DNA from: Natronosalvus sp042663485
Lineage (GTDB): Archaea; Halobacteriota; Halobacteria; Halobacteriales; Natrialbaceae
Assembly (NCBI GenBank): GCA_042663485.1
Contig: JBHTAF010000002.1
DNA: 64,000 nt
Strand: one strand, 5' to 3'
The notes below the pieces were generated by a model. It was not told the DNA's origin. It made no database searches and saw only the letters and a program-made list of their open reading frames with translations. Below are positions 25,616 to 33,713 of the stretch, piece by piece. The translations under genes were made by a program, and so were the position numbers. Position 1 is the first letter of the stretch; the number at the start of each line of letters is the position of its first letter.

Positions 25616-26254
25616 TTAGCCGTCGATCTTCGCCAGCACTTTTTCGGCGGGGTCGGGCCAGCTGTAGAGCAGGCCACCGGTGATCGCGAACACGGCCGGG
25701 ATCAGGACGCCCGCAAAGAGGATTGCGTCCTGTGTCGCCAGTTCGAAGGCAACTTCGGCCTCACTCTCCCATCCTGAGAGGAACGCGAACCCAACCGTCA
25801 GGGCGAGCCAGCCGGGAACGACCAGCGCGCCAGCTTTGGCTGCCTCCGTGGCGTCGGCGGCGTTCGTGTATTTCGCCATGCTGTAGCCAACCGCGGCGAG
25901 CGCGACGAGCGGAACGAGCATCAGAAACGGGGCGGCGATGAAGAGCAGTTCGGAACCGGCCGCCTGACCAAGTGCCACTGCCTCGCCGTCCGCTTCGATG
26001 CCCGCACCGAGCCCCGAGAGCAGTGCCCAGGTCGCAAGTTTCCAGGTGGCAGCGATGTCGTCGGGGGTCGACCCGCCCATCGTCAGTACACCCTTGACGA
26101 ACGTGAGCGAGGCAAAGTAACTCAACAAGAACGCGCTGACGCCGAATATCGCCCCTTCCTTGGCCGGCAGGGCTGGCTCGGTCGCCGTTGCCTGTTGTGG
26201 CTGTTCGTCCACGGGTTGTGCATCGTCGTACTCGAGTTGGCTATCGACTGCCAT
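25616..26254 (-). CDS. DUF7978-like membrane protein, compact paralogue
   Basis: This 212-residue protein starts MAVDSQLEYDDAQP, then has five hydrophobic segments and ends with SWPDPAEKVLAKIDG. It is a tandem paralogue of the gene downstream, separated by about 80 bases that include a separate TATA-like element for that gene. ATG 26254 is chosen over the GTG immediately upstream because it sits 28 nt from a TTATAA box, making a leaderless start. Confidence 0.7.
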   Translation of the reverse strand: MAVDSQLEYDDAQPVDEQPQQATATEPALPAKEGAIFGVSAFLLSYFASLTFVKGVLTMGGSTPDDIAATWKLATWALLSGLGAGIEADGEAVALGQAAGSELLFIAAPFLMLVPLVALAAVGYSMAKYTNAADATEAAKAGALVVPGWLALTVGFAFLSGWESEAEVAFELATQDAILFAGVLIPAVFAITGGLLYSWPDPAEKVLAKIDG

Positions 26255-26279
26255 CACCGACCTATTCCACAGTACTACC

Positions 26280-26305
26280 TTATAATTTTCTACATTATAG
26301 TAGAA
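26280..26305 (-). promoter_or_regulatory. TATA box with adjacent inverted repeat
   Basis: TTATAA (26280-26285) drives the gene starting at 26254. Immediately upstream, TTCTAC (26288-26293) and GTAGAA (26300-26305) form a 6-bp inverted repeat with a 6-nt spacer, where an activator or repressor could bind next to the TBP/TFB site. Confidence 0.5.
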
Positions 26306-26408
26306 TCATTAATCACGGAAAGATAGCAACTCAATAATTATGCGAGAGAATTGGTTAATTTAGTATACAGTGCGTACAGTCATCACATTGGCGTGTCGTT
26401 GTGTTCCG

Positions 26409-27650
26409 TCATCGCGAAAAGAGGCTCGTGTGAACGGGCGCGAACGGACTCGACGCCGGCCGTTCGACGGTATCCGTAATCGCTCGCCCCTGGAGGCCAG
26501 CTTCGAGCAGTCCCGACAGCGGCGGGCCGACCTTCTCGGGTTCGACGAGAAACGCGTCGTGGCCGTGGTCGGAGTCGACGACGTGGTGGGCGACGTCGAT
26601 CTCCTCCTCGCGACAGGTCTCGGCGAGGGCTTCGGCCTGTTCGACGGTGAAGTGCCAGTCGCCGGTGAACGAGAGGAGCAATAGGTCGCCCTCGAAGGCG
26701 GCCAGTGCGTCGGCGTCGGATTCGTAGCCCGCGGCGAGGTCGAAGTCGTCCATCGCCCGGGTCAGGTAGAGGTAGCTGTTCGCGTCGAACCGGTCGACGA
26801 AGCGCTCGGCCTGGTAGTCGAGGTAGGATTCGACCTCGCGATACGGGAAGAAGGCGCCCGCCGGGTCCGTCGGTTCGTCTCGAGTCGCCTCGCGGCCGGC
26901 CGCTCGACGGCCGAACTTCCGGTCCATGGAGGCCTTCGAGAGGTACATGATATGGCCGATCTGGCGGGCTCGAGCCAGGCCATCCGTGGGACCCGCCTCG
27001 AGCGAACCGTCGCCGGTGTCGTTCCCGTCGCCCTCGATCTCGTAGTAGTGGCCGCCGTTCCAGTCCGGGTCGCTCGTGATCGCCCGTCGAGCGACCGCGT
27101 CGAGGGCCAGACACTGCGGATCGAGACGGGGAGCGGTCGCGACGGCACCAGCACACTCGACGTCGTCGGGGTAGCGCCGGAGCCAGTCGAGGACGTTCAT
27201 CCCGCCGACGGAGCCGCCGACGACCGCCCGCAGGCGACCGACGCCGAGTTCGTCGAGCAACTGTCGCTGGGCACGGGTCCAGTCGCCGACCGTGACCGGT
27301 GGGAAATCAGTTCCGTACGGCCGCCCAGTTTCGGGGTTCTCGCTCGAGGGCCCCGTCGTACCGTAACACGAGCCAGGGACGTTCGCACAGACGACGTAGT
27401 ACTCCGTGGTGTCGATCGCCTTTCCGGGGCCGACGACGTCGCCCCACCAGGCACGGGCCTGTCCGGCGGTCTCGTCGCCGGCGTCGGGTCGGCGGGCGAC
27501 GTGGGCGCTCCCGGTGAGTGCGTGACAGATCAGGACCGCGTTCGAGCCGTCGAACTCGCCGTAGGTCTCGTAGGCAACCTCGAGCGACGGGATGGATTCC
27601 CCGCACTCGAAAGAGAACTCGCCGAGGTCGACCGTGTCCCTGGTGGTCAT
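26409..27650 (-). CDS. metX: Homoserine O-acetyltransferase
   Basis: This 413-residue alpha/beta hydrolase of the MetX family has oxyanion and nucleophile regions LICHALTGSAHVA and VVGGSVGGMNVLDW (nucleophile Ser about 146), Asp in LSFTGDWHFTVEQ (about 330) and His in DSDHGHDAFLVE (about 363), completing the triad. Other family blocks are NVPGSCYGTTGP and QIGHIMYLSKASMDRKFGR. It acetylates L-homoserine with acetyl-CoA. The start is 4 nt after the metY stop, so both methionine genes are one operon; the product of MetX is the substrate of MetY. Confidence 0.95.
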   Translation of the reverse strand: MTTRDTVDLGEFSFECGESIPSLEVAYETYGEFDGSNAVLICHALTGSAHVARRPDAGDETAGQARAWWGDVVGPGKAIDTTEYYVVCANVPGSCYGTTGPSSENPETGRPYGTDFPPVTVGDWTRAQRQLLDELGVGRLRAVVGGSVGGMNVLDWLRRYPDDVECAGAVATAPRLDPQCLALDAVARRAITSDPDWNGGHYYEIEGDGNDTGDGSLEAGPTDGLARARQIGHIMYLSKASMDRKFGRRAAGREATRDEPTDPAGAFFPYREVESYLDYQAERFVDRFDANSYLYLTRAMDDFDLAAGYESDADALAAFEGDLLLLSFTGDWHFTVEQAEALAETCREEEIDVAHHVVDSDHGHDAFLVEPEKVGPPLSGLLEAGLQGRAITDTVERPASSPFAPVHTSLFSR

Positions 27651-27654
27651 CGGC

Positions 27655-28971
27655 TCACTTGCCTCCCGCCGGTGTCGTCGCCGTCTCGATCGCCTGCTCG
27701 AGGTCGGCCAGGACGTCCTCGGGGTCTTCGATGCCGACCGACAGACGGACTAGGTCGGGCGTGACGCCCGCCTCCTCCTGCTCCTCGGGCGTGAGCTGGC
27801 CGTGGGTGGTGCTCGCGGGGTGGATGACGAGCGTCTTCGCGTCGCCGATGTTCGCGAGGAACTGGGCGACTTCGACGGACTCGCAGAACGTCTTTCCGGC
27901 CTCGTATCCCCCCTCGAGCCCGAACGCGATCATGCTCCCGTAGTCCTCGAGGTAGGTCGCGGCGTTATCGTGAGTGGGGTGGCTCTCGAGCCCCGGGTAG
28001 GTGACCCAGGCCACGTCGTCGTGGTCGGCGAGGTAGTCGGCGACGATGGCGGCGTTTTCGCAGTGTTTCTCGATTCGGAGGGGAAGCGTCTCGAGGCCCT
28101 GGAGCGTCTCCCAGGCGTCGACGGGCGACTGTTGATTGCCGAGGCTGCGCGTCGACCGGTAGCGGACGGCGGCGGCCAGCGGCGCGTCCCCGAAGTCCCG
28201 CGAGAAGTCGACGTCGTGGTAGGCGTCGTTCGGCCCGGCGACTTCCTCGTAGCCGTGGGCCCCCCAGTCGAACGATCCGCCGTCGGCGACGACGCCGCCG
28301 ACCGTCGTTCCGGAGCCGTGGATCCACTTCGTCGTCGACTCCCAGACGATGTCGGCGCCGTGCTCGAGCGGCCGACACAGCGCGGGCGAGGCGAAGGTGT
28401 TGTCGACGACCAGCGGAACGCCGTTCTCGTGGGCGATGTCGGCGATTGTTTCGAAGTCAGGCGTGACGAGCGATGGGTTCCCAATCGTCTCGACGTGAAC
28501 GAACGCGGTGTCCTCGTCGATAGCCTCCTCGTACGCGTCGGTTTCGAGCGTCGGGACGAACCGGGTGTCGATCCCGCGGCGTGCCGCCGTCTTGGCGAAG
28601 TACGCGGTCGTGCCGCCGTACGTATCCGTCGAGCAGACGACGTTGTCGCCGGATTCGGCGAGCACCAGAACGATGGAGTCCAGCGCGGCCATGCCGCTCG
28701 CGCTGGCGACGGCGCCGCTCGCGCCCTCGAGCGAGGCGAGACGCTCCTCGAGAACGTTCACGGTGGGGTTGCTGATCCGCGAGTAGATGTGACCCTCCCG
28801 CTCGAGGGCGTACAGGTCGGCGGCGGTATCCGCGTCGTCGAAGGTGTAGGAGGTCGTCTGGTAGATCGGTACCGCGGCCGCACCGGTAGCCGGATCGCCG
28901 TCGTAGCCGGCGTGGACACTCCGGGTGGCCAGCCCGGGGCTCGAGGGGCCGTCGCTCTCGTCGTTACTCAT
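27655..28971 (-). CDS. metY: O-acetylhomoserine sulfhydrylase
   Basis: This 438-residue Cys/Met-metabolism PLP enzyme has the family blocks TRSVHAGYDGDPATGAAAVPIYQTTSY, YSRISNPTVNVLEERLASLEG, the PLP Asp in VVDNTFASP, and ESTTKWIHGSGTTVGG with the PLP lysine near residue 213. The long form with GVEDPEDVLADLEQA-type ending (here SVGIEDPEDVL) is that of O-acetylhomoserine (thiol)-lyase, which makes homocysteine from sulfide. It is first in the metY-metX operon and is preceded by a TATA box and a perfect palindrome. Confidence 0.94.
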   Translation of the reverse strand: MSNDESDGPSSPGLATRSVHAGYDGDPATGAAAVPIYQTTSYTFDDADTAADLYALEREGHIYSRISNPTVNVLEERLASLEGASGAVASASGMAALDSIVLVLAESGDNVVCSTDTYGGTTAYFAKTAARRGIDTRFVPTLETDAYEEAIDEDTAFVHVETIGNPSLVTPDFETIADIAHENGVPLVVDNTFASPALCRPLEHGADIVWESTTKWIHGSGTTVGGVVADGGSFDWGAHGYEEVAGPNDAYHDVDFSRDFGDAPLAAAVRYRSTRSLGNQQSPVDAWETLQGLETLPLRIEKHCENAAIVADYLADHDDVAWVTYPGLESHPTHDNAATYLEDYGSMIAFGLEGGYEAGKTFCESVEVAQFLANIGDAKTLVIHPASTTHGQLTPEEQEEAGVTPDLVRLSVGIEDPEDVLADLEQAIETATTPAGGK

Positions 28972-28976
28972 GTTTC

Positions 28977-29003
28977 GTATGCATACTTCTGTGTCGACTT
29001 ATG
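28977..29003 (-). promoter_or_regulatory. metYX promoter: TATA box and 10-bp palindrome
   Basis: CATAAG on the minus strand (28998-29003) is about 29 nt upstream of ATG 28971. Between it and the start codon lies the perfect palindrome GTATGCATAC (28977-28986), placed where a bound repressor would block transcription initiation. Confidence 0.55.
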
Positions 29004-29132
29004 CACAGCAGTAACGGCAAATACGGCCATCGAGCGCGAGTGATCCTCTCGCATAATGGCCGAGCGGGTTTCCGAGACTCGAGCTGGCCCGGAACTGACG
29101 GTTTCATAGGTATCGAGTGCCAACACGTCCGC

Positions 29133-30359
29133 GTGCACTCGAACGACCGGGATCGGATCGTCCTCGCGACGGTCGTCTTCGCCGTGCTCTTCTCTCAGCT
29201 ACTGCTCTACCCGGGCATCGCGGACCTCGTCGAGGCGCTCGGCGCGGGAGAAACCACTTCACCGCTGACGTCGACCGCCCTCGACGCCAGCATGTGGTTC
29301 CTGGTCGCGGAGTTCGCCGCTTACGTCGTCTTCGTCGGAGCCTGGGGAATCGCCAGCGACGCGACCGGCAAGCGGACCCCGTTCATCGTCGTGAGCGCCC
29401 TCGCCGGGAGCGCCGGCTACGCCGCCCTCGCACTCATCGGCGCGTTCGCCTCGCTCTCCTTCGGGGGCGTGCTCGTTCTGCGCGCGTTCCAGGGAGCGAT
29501 GACCGTCGGCGCGCTCTCGCTCACCATGACGATGCTCATGGACCTCGAGGGCGGCCACGGGCGGAACATGGGAGCCGCCGGAATCGCCATCGGTCTCGGG
29601 GCCGCGATGGGCGCGCCAGTCGGCGGGCAGCTCACGGCGGTCGACCCCCTCGCCCCGCTCGCGGCCGCGGCCGTTTTGCTCGGCCTGGTCGGCCTCCTCG
29701 TGACCCTCGCGACCGACCGCGCACCCAGCACGCGCCGGCGAGCGAGCGCGATCCTCGAGGGGGTCCGACGACGGCCGACGCTGTCGATCCCGTACGCGTT
29801 CGGCTTCATCGATCGACTGACGGCGGGCTTTTTCGCCCTCGTCGGGACGCTTTACTTCCAGGCGACGTTCGCGGTGGACGCGGCCACGACTGGCCTCCTG
29901 CTCGCGTGCTTTTTCGCTCCGTTCGCTCTCCTGCAGTACCCCATGGGCGCGCTCTCGGATCGAATCGGCCGGACCATCCCCATCGTCGTCGGCTCGCTCT
30001 GTTACGGCGTCGGCATTCTCGCGGTCAGCGCCGCCCCCTCGGTAACTCTCGCTGCCGCAACGATGGTCGTCGTCGGCATCCTGGGGGCACTCATCTCGCC
30101 GGCGACGATGGCCCTCGTCACCGACCTCGCGGCCGACGGCGAGCGCGGACTGGCGATGGCCGGGTTCAACCTGGCGGGCAGCCTCGGCTTTCTCGGCGGG
30201 TTCCTCATCGGGGGCACGGTCGCCAGCCAGTACGGCTACGAACTGGCGTTCCTCGTCGTCGGCGGCCTCGAGATCGCGATCGCCGTCGTCGCCGCGCCTG
30301 CGTTCGTGCGCCTCTCGCTCGGCCAGGAGTCGCTGTCGCTCGACGGTCGAGACGTCTAG
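29133..30359 (+). CDS. Major facilitator superfamily transporter
   Basis: This 408-residue protein has about 12 hydrophobic helices. MFS loop motifs are visible: GIASDATGKRTPFI between helices 2 and 3, its repeat GALSDRIGRTIPIV between helices 8 and 9, and RAFQGAMTVGALS in helix 4. The type suggests a drug or metabolite exporter, but the substrate is unknown. GTG 29133 is chosen because it lies about 27 nt after TTCATAGG at leaderless distance and immediately precedes the first helix; the upstream open frame is not protein-like. It is divergent from metYX. Confidence 0.85.
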   Translation: MHSNDRDRIVLATVVFAVLFSQLLLYPGIADLVEALGAGETTSPLTSTALDASMWFLVAEFAAYVVFVGAWGIASDATGKRTPFIVVSALAGSAGYAALALIGAFASLSFGGVLVLRAFQGAMTVGALSLTMTMLMDLEGGHGRNMGAAGIAIGLGAAMGAPVGGQLTAVDPLAPLAAAAVLLGLVGLLVTLATDRAPSTRRRASAILEGVRRRPTLSIPYAFGFIDRLTAGFFALVGTLYFQATFAVDAATTGLLLACFFAPFALLQYPMGALSDRIGRTIPIVVGSLCYGVGILAVSAAPSVTLAAATMVVVGILGALISPATMALVTDLAADGERGLAMAGFNLAGSLGFLGGFLIGGTVASQYGYELAFLVVGGLEIAIAVVAAPAFVRLSLGQESLSLDGRDV

Positions 30360-30539
30360 CCGACCGGAACCCTCTCTCGAGGAGTGAGCTCTCGTCGGAT
30401 TAGCGTCAGGTACCGCCGGAACCGGGCGATTATTGGCGCTTCAGCCGTCGAGAATCGTCCGGCCGACGTGTCGGTTCGTAACAAAAAACCGGCAGTTGCA
30501 GGTCATCGTTATATCCATCCGTTTGATGAACCGATGAGT

Positions 30540-30848
30540 ATGGGATCAAAACAACCCTACTCACGACGACGAATACTCGGTATTTCAGGCGTGGCGCTTT
30601 CGGCTGTCCTCGCCGGATGTGGCGGACCGAGCGACGAGGAGGGTGCGCCAGAGAACGATACCGGTGTTGGCGACGACAACGAAACCGATACCGGCGTTGG
30701 CGACGACGAGGAGGACAACGAAACCGACATCGGCGACGACGAAGAAGACAACGAAACCGAAGACAACGAGACTGACGTCGGTGACGACAACGAAACCGAA
30801 GACAACGAGACTGACGTCGGCGACGATAACGAAACCGAAGACGAATAA
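30540..30848 (+). CDS. Tat lipoprotein with acidic tandem repeats
   Basis: This 102-residue protein has a twin-arginine signal (SRRRILGISGVALSAVLAGC) ending in a lipobox Cys. The mature part is only about 75 residues and consists of repeats built from DDNETD, GVGDDNETD and EDNETDVG units. The DNA repeats in step, so the tract could change in length by slippage. It should be a short, highly negative, lipid-anchored surface tether. ATG 30540 fits a TTATATCC box 28 nt upstream; ATG 30534 is the alternative. Confidence 0.7.
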   Translation: MGSKQPYSRRRILGISGVALSAVLAGCGGPSDEEGAPENDTGVGDDNETDTGVGDDEEDNETDIGDDEEDNETEDNETDVGDDNETEDNETDVGDDNETEDE

Positions 30849-31117
30849 TTCGTCGCGCATCGACCGTTTTTGCCGACCAGTTGGAGGACCGCTCGAGCCG
30901 ACGGACTGGCGAGTCGCTGAGCCACGAGGCTCCTGCTCGCTACCGCTCCCCGTGGACGAAGTCGATCGCCCCGACTCCACCTAGCTGTCACGTGAGTTAG
31001 TAACACGCCCACTCGACTCATTGTCGAATGCTATCATACACCTCCGAATTATCCATCTATGGGCCTCGAGAAGTGTGAATAGCAACATAGATATACGGTC
31101 GACCCATTTTGAGGATA

Positions 31118-32146
31118 ATGACTGATACGAGAGACATCGGGCTCTTTCTCGGGCTCGCGCTCGTCTGGGGCACCTCGTTCGCGGCGATCGAGATCGGCCT
31201 GGCGACCGTGCCCCCGATCCTCTTCGCCGCGTTTCGATTCGACGTCGCGGCACTCCTCTTCGTCGCCGCCGTCGCCCTCACCGGCGCGTCCTGGCGACCG
31301 AGCGTTCGAGCCGACTGGCTCCTGATCGCCGTCGGCGGCGGCCTCCTCGTCGGCGCTCACTTCGCGCTGCTCTTTCTCGGCCAGTCGATGGTCTCGAGCA
31401 GCGTCGCGGCGGTCGTCCTCAGCCTGACGCCCATCGTGACACCACCGCTGGCGCTCGCCTTGCTCCCCCGTGAGCGGATTCGCCCGCAGGCCGTCGTCGG
31501 GTTGGTGCTGGGACTGGTCGGCGTCAGCACGATCGCGCTCGAGGGCGGTTCGTTCGGCGGCCAGGCTCTCGGCGTCGGCCTGCTGTTCGCCTCGGCGGTC
31601 GTCTTCGCCCTGGGTTCGGTGCTCACCGAACGCACCCGGGGAACGCTGCCGATCGTCTCCCAGCAGGCCTGGGCGATGGGACTCGGAGCAATCGTCCTGC
31701 ACACCCTCAGCGGCCTCCACCCCGCCGAGACCCTGGTCGGCCTCGAGGTCACGACCGACGCGGTGCTCGCCCTGACGTACCTCGCCGTCGTCGCCACTGG
31801 CGGCGGCTTCTTCGTCTACTTCGTCCTCCTCGAGCGCATCGGGGCGACAGAACTCAGCCTGGTCAACTACGCCGTGCCGGTCGTCGCGGCGGTCGTCGGC
31901 TGGGCGGCGCTGGGCGAGTCGCTCACCGCCGGGACGGTCGCTGGCTTCGCGCTGATCATCGTCGGCTTCGCCCTGTGTAAACTCGGCGCCCTCTGGCAGA
32001 CGGCCGCGCCCGCGATCGGCTACGGCCCCTACCGGCCCAGTGATCCCGAGGGGGTCGTCGTCGGCGGGAACGTTTACCTCGCCGACGAAGGGTCGGATCG
32101 GGGCGTTTCCCGGTCGACTCGAGGCGACGCCGTCGCTGCGGACTAG
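31118..32146 (+). CDS. EamA/DMT-family transporter
   Basis: This 342-residue protein has ten hydrophobic segments in two EamA repeats. The first begins LFLGLALVWGTSFAAIEIGL with the usual Trp-Gly pattern; the second ends FVYFVLLERIGATELSLVNYAVPVVAAVVGW ... GALWQ. The C-terminal 50 residues are hydrophilic. It is probably a drug/metabolite exporter of unknown substrate. ATG 31118 sits about 25 nt downstream of an ATATAC box, giving a leaderless start. Confidence 0.85.
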   Translation: MTDTRDIGLFLGLALVWGTSFAAIEIGLATVPPILFAAFRFDVAALLFVAAVALTGASWRPSVRADWLLIAVGGGLLVGAHFALLFLGQSMVSSSVAAVVLSLTPIVTPPLALALLPRERIRPQAVVGLVLGLVGVSTIALEGGSFGGQALGVGLLFASAVVFALGSVLTERTRGTLPIVSQQAWAMGLGAIVLHTLSGLHPAETLVGLEVTTDAVLALTYLAVVATGGGFFVYFVLLERIGATELSLVNYAVPVVAAVVGWAALGESLTAGTVAGFALIIVGFALCKLGALWQTAAPAIGYGPYRPSDPEGVVVGGNVYLADEGSDRGVSRSTRGDAVAAD

Positions 32147-32263
32147 CGATCGACACACGCCTCGAGTACCTTCTCGCTACTGCGGCGCCTGATTGGGCAC
32201 CCGTCGTGGTATTGTGCCATTCACAAGGACCATAGCCTCGCGTGACCCAGTACCGCCTATCAG

Positions 32264-33385
32264 GTGAGTCCCGTGACCGAGAAACGCGAATACAGAGACA
32301 ACTATCCCGACAAGACGCTGTACATCCCGGGTCCGACCGAAGTGCGCGAGGACGTCATCGAGGCGATGTGCGAACCGATGTTCGGCCACCGGATGGACCG
32401 CATGACCGACCTCTACACGACCATCGTCGAGGACACCAAGGAGTTCCTTGGCACCGACAACGACGTGATCGTCCTCACGGGGTCGGGTACCGAGTTCATG
32501 GAGAGTTCGATTCTGAACCTCGTCGACGAGCACGTCCTCGTCACGACCTGCGGCAGTTTCAGCGAGCGCCAGGCCAACGTCGCCGAACGCCTCGGCAAGA
32601 CCGTCGACACCCTCGAGTACGAGTGGGGCCAGGCGGTGAAACCAGCGGACGTGCGCGAGCGCCTCGAGGGGAGCGACACGGACTACGACGTCGTCACCTG
32701 CGTGATGAACGAGAGTTCGACCGGCGTCCGCAATCCCGTCGAGGAGATTGGCGACGTCGTCGCCGAGTACCCGGACACCTACTTCGTCGTCGACGCCGTC
32801 TCCGCGCTGGGGGGCGATTACGTCGACATCGACGCCCACGGCATCGACGTCATCTTCACCTCGGTCCAGAAGGCGTTCGCTATGCCGCCCGGACTCGCCG
32901 TCTGCGTCGTCAGCGAGGACGCCTACGAGCGCGAGCTCGAGAGTGAGTCCGCCTCGTGGTACGGCGGCTTCCAGCGCACCATCGACTACTACGACCGGAA
33001 GGGCCAGACCCACTCGACGCCCGCCATCCCGGTCATGCTCGCGTACCGAACACAGATGAATCACATGCTCGAGGAGGGCCACGACGCCCGCAACCAGCGC
33101 CACCGGGAGATGGCAGAATACACCCAGGAGTGGGCCCGCGAGCACTTCGACACGTTTCCCGAAGAGGGCTACGAGTCCCAGACGGTCAGTTGCATCGAGA
33201 ACACCCGGGACATCGACGTCGCCGGGACCATTGAGGCCGTCTCCGAGGAGTACGACATGGTCTTCTCGAACGGCTACGGCTCGGCACTGGGCGAGAAGAC
33301 GTTCCGCATCGGCCACATGGGCGAACACGACCTCGAGTCCATCGAGGCGCTAACCGACGCGATCGAGGACGTCGCCGGGTTGTAG
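32264..33385 (+). CDS. Alanine-glyoxylate / serine-pyruvate type aminotransferase
   Basis: This 373-residue class V (fold type I) PLP enzyme has YIPGPTEVREDVIEAMCEPMFGHRM at the N-terminus, TGSGTEFMES phosphate-binding turn, NESSTGVRNPV, FVVDAVSALGGDYVDI (PLP Asp) and FTSVQKAFAMPPGLAV with the PLP lysine at 203. The family includes serine-glyoxylate, alanine-glyoxylate and (S)-ureidoglycine aminotransferases; the exact donor cannot be told. GTG 32264 is used, with a second in-frame GTG three codons on. Confidence 0.87.
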   Translation: MSPVTEKREYRDNYPDKTLYIPGPTEVREDVIEAMCEPMFGHRMDRMTDLYTTIVEDTKEFLGTDNDVIVLTGSGTEFMESSILNLVDEHVLVTTCGSFSERQANVAERLGKTVDTLEYEWGQAVKPADVRERLEGSDTDYDVVTCVMNESSTGVRNPVEEIGDVVAEYPDTYFVVDAVSALGGDYVDIDAHGIDVIFTSVQKAFAMPPGLAVCVVSEDAYERELESESASWYGGFQRTIDYYDRKGQTHSTPAIPVMLAYRTQMNHMLEEGHDARNQRHREMAEYTQEWAREHFDTFPEEGYESQTVSCIENTRDIDVAGTIEAVSEEYDMVFSNGYGSALGEKTFRIGHMGEHDLESIEALTDAIEDVAGL

Positions 33386-33437
33386 CGAACGATGGGACGG
33401 ACGGCCTCGAAGCCGTCCTCTCGGTCGCCGCGGCCGA

Positions 33438-33713
33438 TTACTGCGTATAGGAGCTCTCGCCGACCGTCTCGACGTACTCGCCGCGACCGGTCGACATCGA
33501 GTCATCGAAGTCGATGACGCGGACGCGGACGCGCTTTTCTACGTGCCCGGGGCTGGCCCCCTCGACGTACAACACAGTGTCACCGATGCGGGCGACGCCG
33601 GTGTCGTCCGCGTCGAACTCCGAGAGGAAGACGTCCACCTCGGTTCCTGGGGTGAGCGTCGGCCTGGTCGTCCGGAAGTGCCACCCGCTGAGGAACTTCT
33701 CGAGGACGCTCAT
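33438..33713 (-). CDS. Small TRAM-like (OB-fold) protein, DUF7513-like
   Basis: This 91-residue protein has a 20-residue lead (MSVLEKFLSGWHFRTTRPTL) followed by a beta-rich domain with the TRAM pattern: PGTEVDVFLSEFD, DTGVARIGDTVLYVEGASPGHVEKRVRVRVIDF. TRAM domains bind RNA in tRNA-modifying enzymes and in archaeal single-domain proteins. Its ATG overlaps the NhaC stop by four bases, so it is translated with the antiporter; a link between them is not obvious. Confidence 0.7.
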   Translation of the reverse strand: MSVLEKFLSGWHFRTTRPTLTPGTEVDVFLSEFDADDTGVARIGDTVLYVEGASPGHVEKRVRVRVIDFDDSMSTGRGEYVETVGESSYTQ

